A stretch of DNA of 11,761 nucleotides from an uncultured Bacteroidota bacterium (GTDB taxonomy: Bacteria; Bacteroidota; Bacteroidia; Flavobacteriales; Flavobacteriaceae), in contig CAILTC010000192.1 of NCBI GenBank assembly GCA_903837025.1, positions 1 through 11,761 on the forward strand, written 5' to 3'. Numbering within the stretch: position 1 is the stretch's first letter; each line of letters begins with the position of its first letter. Below the pieces are notes generated by a model that searched no databases, had not been told where the DNA came from, and saw only the letters and a list, made by a program, of their open reading frames with translations. Shown here in pieces: positions 7,735-11,761 of the stretch. Made by a program: the position numbers and the translations under genes.

Positions 7735-9393
7735 ATGAAGAATTATGTTATAGGATTAGATTACGGAACAGATTCTGTTCGTGCCGTTTTAATAGATGTT
7801 GAAAATGGACATGAAATAGCTTCTGATGTTTGCCATTACAAAAGATGGAAAAATCAAGAATTTTGCGACGCATCGATCAATCAGTTCCGTCAGCATCCTC
7901 TCGATCATATTGAAGGATTAGAGACAACCATAAAAACAGTTGTTGCAAGCAGTAAAATAGCACCAATTCAAATTAAAGGGATTTGTATTGACACAACAGG
8001 CTCATCACCCGTACCCGTTACAGCTGATGGAATTCCGCTTGCGTTAACAAAAGGTTTTGAGAACAATCCGAACGCTATGATGATACTTTGGAAAGACCAT
8101 ACCGGCATCAATGAAGCGGACGAAATCAATGAATTAGCAGCCAATTGGGGTGGTGAAAATTTCACTAAATACGAAGGCGGAATCTATTCGTCAGAATGGT
8201 TTTGGGCTAAAATTTTGCATATTGCAAGACAAGATGAAGCAGTGAAAAACGCAGCTCATACTTGGATGGAACATTGCGATTTGATGACGTATTTATTAAT
8301 AGACAATAAAGATTTAAAATCATTTAAAAGAAGTAGATGTGCCGCTGGTCACAAAGCAATGTGGCACGAAGACTGGAAAGGATTGCCTCCTGAAGAATTT
8401 TTAGGTCAATTGCATCCTTATCTTGCAGCACTTCGCGGAAAATTATACGATGAAACTTATACCTCCGATCTTGTAGCCGGAAATTTAAGTGAAGAGTGGG
8501 CAACTCGACTAGGACTTACAACCGACACAGTTATTGCGGTAGGAACTTTCGATGCACATTCAGGAGCAGTTGGTGCCAAAATTGACGAACATACTTTAGT
8601 TCGCGTTATGGGAACCTCAACCTGTGACATTATTGTATCTTCAAAAGAAGTTATTGGATCAAAAACAGTTCGTGGAATTTGCGGACAAGTAGATGGTTCT
8701 GTAATTCCAGGATACATCGGTTTAGAAGCAGGTCAATCTGCTTTTGGTGATTTATTGGCTTGGTTCAAAGATACTCTTTCATGGCCTTTGGATAATTTGG
8801 TTTTAACCTCATCTATTTTATCCGAAGACCAAAAAGCAAAATTACAAGAAGAAATCAGCGCTAATTTTATCAAGAAACTAACCGAACAAGCGGAAGCTAT
8901 TCCGTTATCCGAAAGTATTCCAACGGCTTTGGATTGGATTAATGGGCGACGAACACCAGATGCCGATCAAGGAGTAAAAAGTGCGATTTCTAATTTGTCA
9001 TTGGGAACAAAAGCACCTCATATTTTCAAAGCATTGATCAACGCCATTTGCTTTGGAAGTAAAAAAATAGTCGATCGTTTTGAAGAAGAAGGTGTTCGTA
9101 TTGATAGCGTTATCGGAATTGGTGGTGTAGCTAGAAAATCGCCATTTATCATGCAAACTTTAGCTAATGTTTTGAATAAACCAATCAAAGTTGCCGCTTC
9201 AGATCAAGCTCCAGCACTTGGTGCCGCTATTTATGCAGCTGTTGCAGCAGGAATTTATCCGAATGTAATTGAAGCTAGCAAAAAAATGGGTAGCGATTTC
9301 GAAAGTGAATATTTTCCTGAAAAAGATAAGGTAGCTCAATATGAACTATTGATGAAAGCATATGATCAATTAAGCCTTTTGCAAAAACAATAA
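7735..9393 (+). CDS. araB: Ribulokinase AraB
   Basis: A 552-residue FGGY-family sugar kinase of the length usual for AraB. It uses ATP to phosphorylate L-ribulose to L-ribulose 5-phosphate in the cytoplasm. The N-terminal phosphate loop is GLDYGTDSVRA (7-17). GICIDTTGSSPVPV and ILWKDHTG are ribulokinase-type substrate-side motifs. TFDAH around Asp273 carries the conserved FGGY catalytic Asp, and MGTSTCDI and the GIGGVARKSPF block (from about 461) form the nucleotide-binding half. SDQAPALGAAIYAAVAAG near the end is the FGGY C-terminal signature. There is no signal peptide. The ATG follows the candidate promoter and inverted repeat, and only 14 bp separate its stop from araD, so it heads an araBD(A) operon. 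Confusion with xylulokinase is unlikely given the ribulokinase-type motifs, the length and the neighbours. Confidence 0.95.
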   Translation: MKNYVIGLDYGTDSVRAVLIDVENGHEIASDVCHYKRWKNQEFCDASINQFRQHPLDHIEGLETTIKTVVASSKIAPIQIKGICIDTTGSSPVPVTADGIPLALTKGFENNPNAMMILWKDHTGINEADEINELAANWGGENFTKYEGGIYSSEWFWAKILHIARQDEAVKNAAHTWMEHCDLMTYLLIDNKDLKSFKRSRCAAGHKAMWHEDWKGLPPEEFLGQLHPYLAALRGKLYDETYTSDLVAGNLSEEWATRLGLTTDTVIAVGTFDAHSGAVGAKIDEHTLVRVMGTSTCDIIVSSKEVIGSKTVRGICGQVDGSVIPGYIGLEAGQSAFGDLLAWFKDTLSWPLDNLVLTSSILSEDQKAKLQEEISANFIKKLTEQAEAIPLSESIPTALDWINGRRTPDADQGVKSAISNLSLGTKAPHIFKALINAICFGSKKIVDRFEEEGVRIDSVIGIGGVARKSPFIMQTLANVLNKPIKVAASDQAPALGAAIYAAVAAGIYPNVIEASKKMGSDFESEYFPEKDKVAQYELLMKAYDQLSLLQKQ

Positions 9394-9407
9394 AAATAAA
9401 AAACAGT

Positions 9408-10109
9408 ATGAGTTCCATATATCAAGATTTAAAACAGGAATGCTACGAAGCGAATATGCAATTAAACGCATTGGGTTTGGTGGTTTATACTTTTGGAAAT
9501 GTAAGCGCTGTTGACAGGGAAAAAGGTGTTTTTGCTATAAAACCTAGCGGTGTTCCTTACGAAGATTTAAAAGCGGAGGATATCGTCATTCTAGATTACG
9601 ATAATAATATTATCGAAGGGAGCTTACGTCCTTCATCAGATACAAAAACACACGCTTTCTTATATAAAAACTGGCCAAAAATTGGTGGAATTGCGCACAC
9701 ACATGCTACTCATTCTGTGGCTTGGGCTCAATCTCAACTAGACATTCCAATATTCGGAACCACGCATGCCGATCATTTAACTTCGGATATTCCTTGTGCT
9801 GCGCCAATGAGCGACACACTTATCGAAGGAAATTATGAGCATAATACAGGAATTCAGATTATAAATTGTTTCCAAGAAAAAAACCTTTCTTATGAAGAAG
9901 TAGAAATGATTTTGATCGGAAACCATGGTCCATTTGCTTGGGGAAAAAACGCTGCAAAAGCAGTATATAACAGTAAAGTTCTAGAAGTAGTAGCAAAAAT
10001 GGCCTACTTGACTTTGCAAATAAATCCAAGTGCTCCAAGATTAAAAGATTCATTAATAAAAAAACATTACGAACGCAAGCACGGGAAAGATTCGTATTAC
10101 GGGCAGTAG
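9408..10109 (+). CDS. araD: L-ribulose-5-phosphate 4-epimerase AraD
   Basis: A 233-residue class II aldolase/adducin-fold enzyme that epimerises L-ribulose 5-phosphate to D-xylulose 5-phosphate, the exit into the pentose phosphate pathway. Zinc ligands are His97 and His99 (AHTHATHS) and His173 (GNHGPFAWG). Asp78 (SSDTKTH), Asp122 (HADH) and Tyr231 match E. coli AraD Asp76, Asp120 and Tyr229 with a constant offset of two, so all active-site residues known from the E. coli enzyme appear present. Length equals the family norm. It is cytoplasmic with no signal sequence. The 14-bp spacing from araB indicates co-transcription and probable translational coupling. L-fuculose-phosphate aldolases share the fold, but the C-terminal Tyr and the ara neighbours support AraD. 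Confidence 0.95.
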   Translation: MSSIYQDLKQECYEANMQLNALGLVVYTFGNVSAVDREKGVFAIKPSGVPYEDLKAEDIVILDYDNNIIEGSLRPSSDTKTHAFLYKNWPKIGGIAHTHATHSVAWAQSQLDIPIFGTTHADHLTSDIPCAAPMSDTLIEGNYEHNTGIQIINCFQEKNLSYEEVEMILIGNHGPFAWGKNAAKAVYNSKVLEVVAKMAYLTLQINPSAPRLKDSLIKKHYERKHGKDSYYGQ

Positions 10110-10110
10110 G

Positions 10111-10134
10111 AGATTTTAGATTGCAGATTTTAGA
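10111..10134. repeat. Direct repeat of AGATTTTAGA in the araD-araA gap
   Basis: Two exact copies of the 10-mer AGATTTTAGA (10111-10120 and 10125-10134) lie 14 bp apart just after the araD stop. Similar AT-rich short repeats occur between genes in flavobacteria, from memory; copy number in this genome cannot be judged here. Confidence 0.45.
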
Positions 10135-10150
10135 ATATAGAATTTAAAGA

Positions 10151-10162
10151 GGATAATTATCC
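10151..10162. repeat. 12-bp perfect palindrome in the araD-araA gap
   Basis: GGATAATTATCC is a perfect palindrome, with GAGG (10149-10152) and CCTC (10164-10167) as an overlapping outer pair. No T run follows on the + strand, so it does not look like a terminator for araD. A protein-binding site or part of an intergenic repeat is possible. Confidence 0.4.
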
Positions 10163-10182
10163 GCCTCAAAAAACTGAAACAA

Positions 10183-10213
10183 TTAAACTGTTAAACTGTT
10201 AAAACAGTTTAAC
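10183..10213. repeat. Tandem TTAAACTG repeat merged with an 11-bp inverted repeat upstream of araA
   Basis: TTAAACTG occurs twice in tandem (10183-10190, 10191-10198). The second copy is the core of a perfect inverted repeat with 11-bp arms (10190-10200 and 10203-10213) around AA. The first copy can also pair with the right arm across a longer loop, so two alternative hairpins are possible in RNA. The structure ends 27 bp before the araA ATG. It may be a regulatory site, an mRNA-processing or stability hairpin, or an intergenic repeat element. No T run follows and no -7 element is visible between it and araA. Confidence 0.6.
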
Positions 10214-10240
10214 GATTAAACAAATAAACATTATAATAAA

Positions 10241-11752
10241 ATGATAGTAGATTTATCTCAAAAAGAAATTTGGTTTGTAGTAGGAAGCCAAGAATTATAC
10301 GGAGAAGAAACGTTACGAAAAGTAGCGGAACACTCCAAAGAAATTGCAAAAGGAATCGACGCTTCGGCACATATACCAGTAAAAATCGTATATAAAGATG
10401 TGGTAAAATCACCAAATCAAATCACCGATGTATGTTTAGAAGCAAATTCGAACAAAAACTGTATTGGTATTGTGGCTTGGATGCATACTTTTTCACCAGC
10501 TAAAATGTGGATTGGTGGTTTAAGTATTCTAAAAAAACCATTGTGTCATTTACATACTCAATTCAACGCTGAAATCCCATGGGCTTCAATGGATATGGAT
10601 TTTATGAACTTAAATCAATCGGCTCACGGAGATAGAGAATTTGGATTCATTATGTCAAGAATGCGCAAAAAACGTAAAGTTATTGTAGGACATTGGGAAG
10701 ACGAAAGAGTTCAAAAAAAATTAGGTATCTGGTCTAGAGTAGTCTTAGGATGGGATGAATTACAACATTTAAAAGTAGCCAGAATTGGCGACAATATGCG
10801 CGAAGTCGCAGTAACTGAAGGAGATAAAGTCGAAGCCCAAATCCGTTTTGGTTTTTCGGTAAACGGTTTCGACTCTTCTGATGTGACTCAAAAAATTGCT
10901 GAAGTATCGGATGCTGAAATAAATAAACTTGTTGAAATATATGAAGCATCTTATACCTTAGCGCCAGCATTACAAAAAGGGGGCACTCAAAGAGCTTCAT
11001 TGGAAGAAGCTGCAAAAATCGAATTAGGGCTTAGAGCTTTCCTTGAAGAGGGAGGATTTGGGGCTTTTACAGATACTTTCGAAAATTTAGGTTCTTTAAA
11101 ACAACTTCCAGGAATCGCAGTTCAACGTCTTATGGCCGACGGTTACGGTTTTGGTGGGGAAGGCGATTGGAAAACTGCCGCAATGCTAAGAGCTATGAAA
11201 GTAATGAATGTTGGTCTTGAAGGAGGTACTTCTTTTATGGAAGATTATACCTATCATTTCACACCTCAAAAATCATATGTATTAGGTTCTCACATGTTAG
11301 AAATTTGCCCTACAATTGCAGATGCAAAACCTTCATGCGAAGTTCACCCGTTAGGAATTGGAGGAAAAGAAGATCCTGTTAGATTGGTATTTAATTCTCC
11401 AGCCGGAAACGCTATTAACGCATCTTTAGTAGATATGGGAAATAGATTTAGATTGATTGTAAACGAAGTAGAAGCGATAACTCCTATGGCCGATTTACCA
11501 AAACTTCCTGTTGCACGCGTACTTTGGGATTGTAAACCCAACTTAGATATTGCAGCAACTTCATGGATTTTAGCTGGTGGAGCACATCATACTGTATATA
11601 GCCAAGGTCTTACTACTGAATATATGGAAGATTTTGCCGATATTGCAGGAATCGAATTACTCGTAATTGATGAAAAAACCACCATCAGAGAGTTTAAAGA
11701 TAAAATAAATGCAAATGAAGCATACTTTCATTTGTTTCAGCACGGTCTATAA
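10241..11752 (+). CDS. araA: L-arabinose isomerase AraA
   Basis: A 503-residue cytoplasmic enzyme converting L-arabinose to L-ribulose, the first step of the pathway completed by AraB and AraD. Metal and catalytic residues sit where expected from E. coli AraA: Glu307 (GFGGEGDW), Glu334 ([10 protein letters not shown]), His351 (LGSHMLE) and the His449-His450 pair ([10 protein letters not shown]). The N-terminal block [14 protein letters not shown] and the substrate-side [13 protein letters not shown] stretch are typical of AraA. Length matches the family (about 500). The gene is complete, with a TAA stop nine bases before the window ends. Unlike araB-araD it is separated from its neighbour by 131 bp of repeat-bearing DNA, so it may be read through from the araB promoter or be adjusted separately. 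Confidence 0.96.
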   Translation: MIVDLSQKEIWFVVGSQELYGEETLRKVAEHSKEIAKGIDASAHIPVKIVYKDVVKSPNQITDVCLEANSNKNCIGIVAWMHTFSPAKMWIGGLSILKKPLCHLHTQFNAEIPWASMDMDFMNLNQSAHGDREFGFIMSRMRKKRKVIVGHWEDERVQKKLGIWSRVVLGWDELQHLKVARIGDNMREVAVTEGDKVEAQIRFGFSVNGFDSSDVTQKIAEVSDAEINKLVEIYEASYTLAPALQKGGTQRASLEEAAKIELGLRAFLEEGGFGAFTDTFENLGSLKQLPGIAVQRLMADGYGFGGEGDWKTAAMLRAMKVMNVGLEGGTSFMEDYTYHFTPQKSYVLGSHMLEICPTIADAKPSCEVHPLGIGGKEDPVRLVFNSPAGNAINASLVDMGNRFRLIVNEVEAITPMADLPKLPVARVLWDCKPNLDIAATSWILAGGAHHTVYSQGLTTEYMEDFADIAGIELLVIDEKTTIREFKDKINANEAYFHLFQHGL

Positions 11753-11761
11753 ATAACTAAA

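Noticed and set aside
10190..10220. Hairpin upstream of araA as an intrinsic terminator for araBD
   Set aside because: The strong stem is followed by CGATTAAAC rather than a T run.

Overview
The window is part of an arabinan and L-arabinose utilisation locus from a member of the Bacteroidota, most likely a Flavobacterium-like flavobacterium. The reasons are AT-rich DNA, A-rich leaders without clear Shine-Dalgarno sites before most genes, a TAnnTTTG-type -7 promoter element, and the gene content. All eight genes lie on the + strand, tightly packed. No RNA gene, insertion sequence, CRISPR array, transporter, SusC/SusD pair or regulator gene is visible.

Region 1 (1-7563) holds five secreted glycoside hydrolases. 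They are: a 5'-truncated GH43 endo-arabinanase-like protein with a Thr-Pro linker and a C-terminal beta domain; a GH43 lipoprotein resembling alpha-L-arabinofuranosidase/arabinoxylan arabinofuranohydrolases; a compact GH43 endo-arabinanase; a GH127 beta-L-arabinofuranosidase with its Zn/Cys catalytic set; and a GH51 alpha-L-arabinofuranosidase. A good intrinsic terminator (1529-1556) separates the first gene from the other four, which are spaced 13-29 bp apart and look like one operon.

Region 2 (7564-7734) is the main regulatory gap. It has an 8-5-8 perfect inverted repeat (7668-7688) just upstream of a TACATTTG -7 element (7702-7709), a plausible sugar-responsive operator and promoter.

Region 3 (7735-11752) is araB-araD-araA, the bacterial isomerase pathway. 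AraA converts L-arabinose to L-ribulose, AraB phosphorylates it, and AraD epimerises L-ribulose 5-phosphate to D-xylulose 5-phosphate. A 131-bp gap before araA holds several repeats and palindromes without an obvious promoter.

Together the genes describe a route from pectic arabinan (endo cleavage, debranching, exo release of alpha- and beta-linked arabinofuranose) in the envelope to pentose-phosphate entry in the cytoplasm. All components belong to known families. I see no wholly new system. The points most worth a second look are the candidate operator, the terminator inside the hydrolase cluster, the exported GH127 in this context, and the repeat-rich araD-araA gap.
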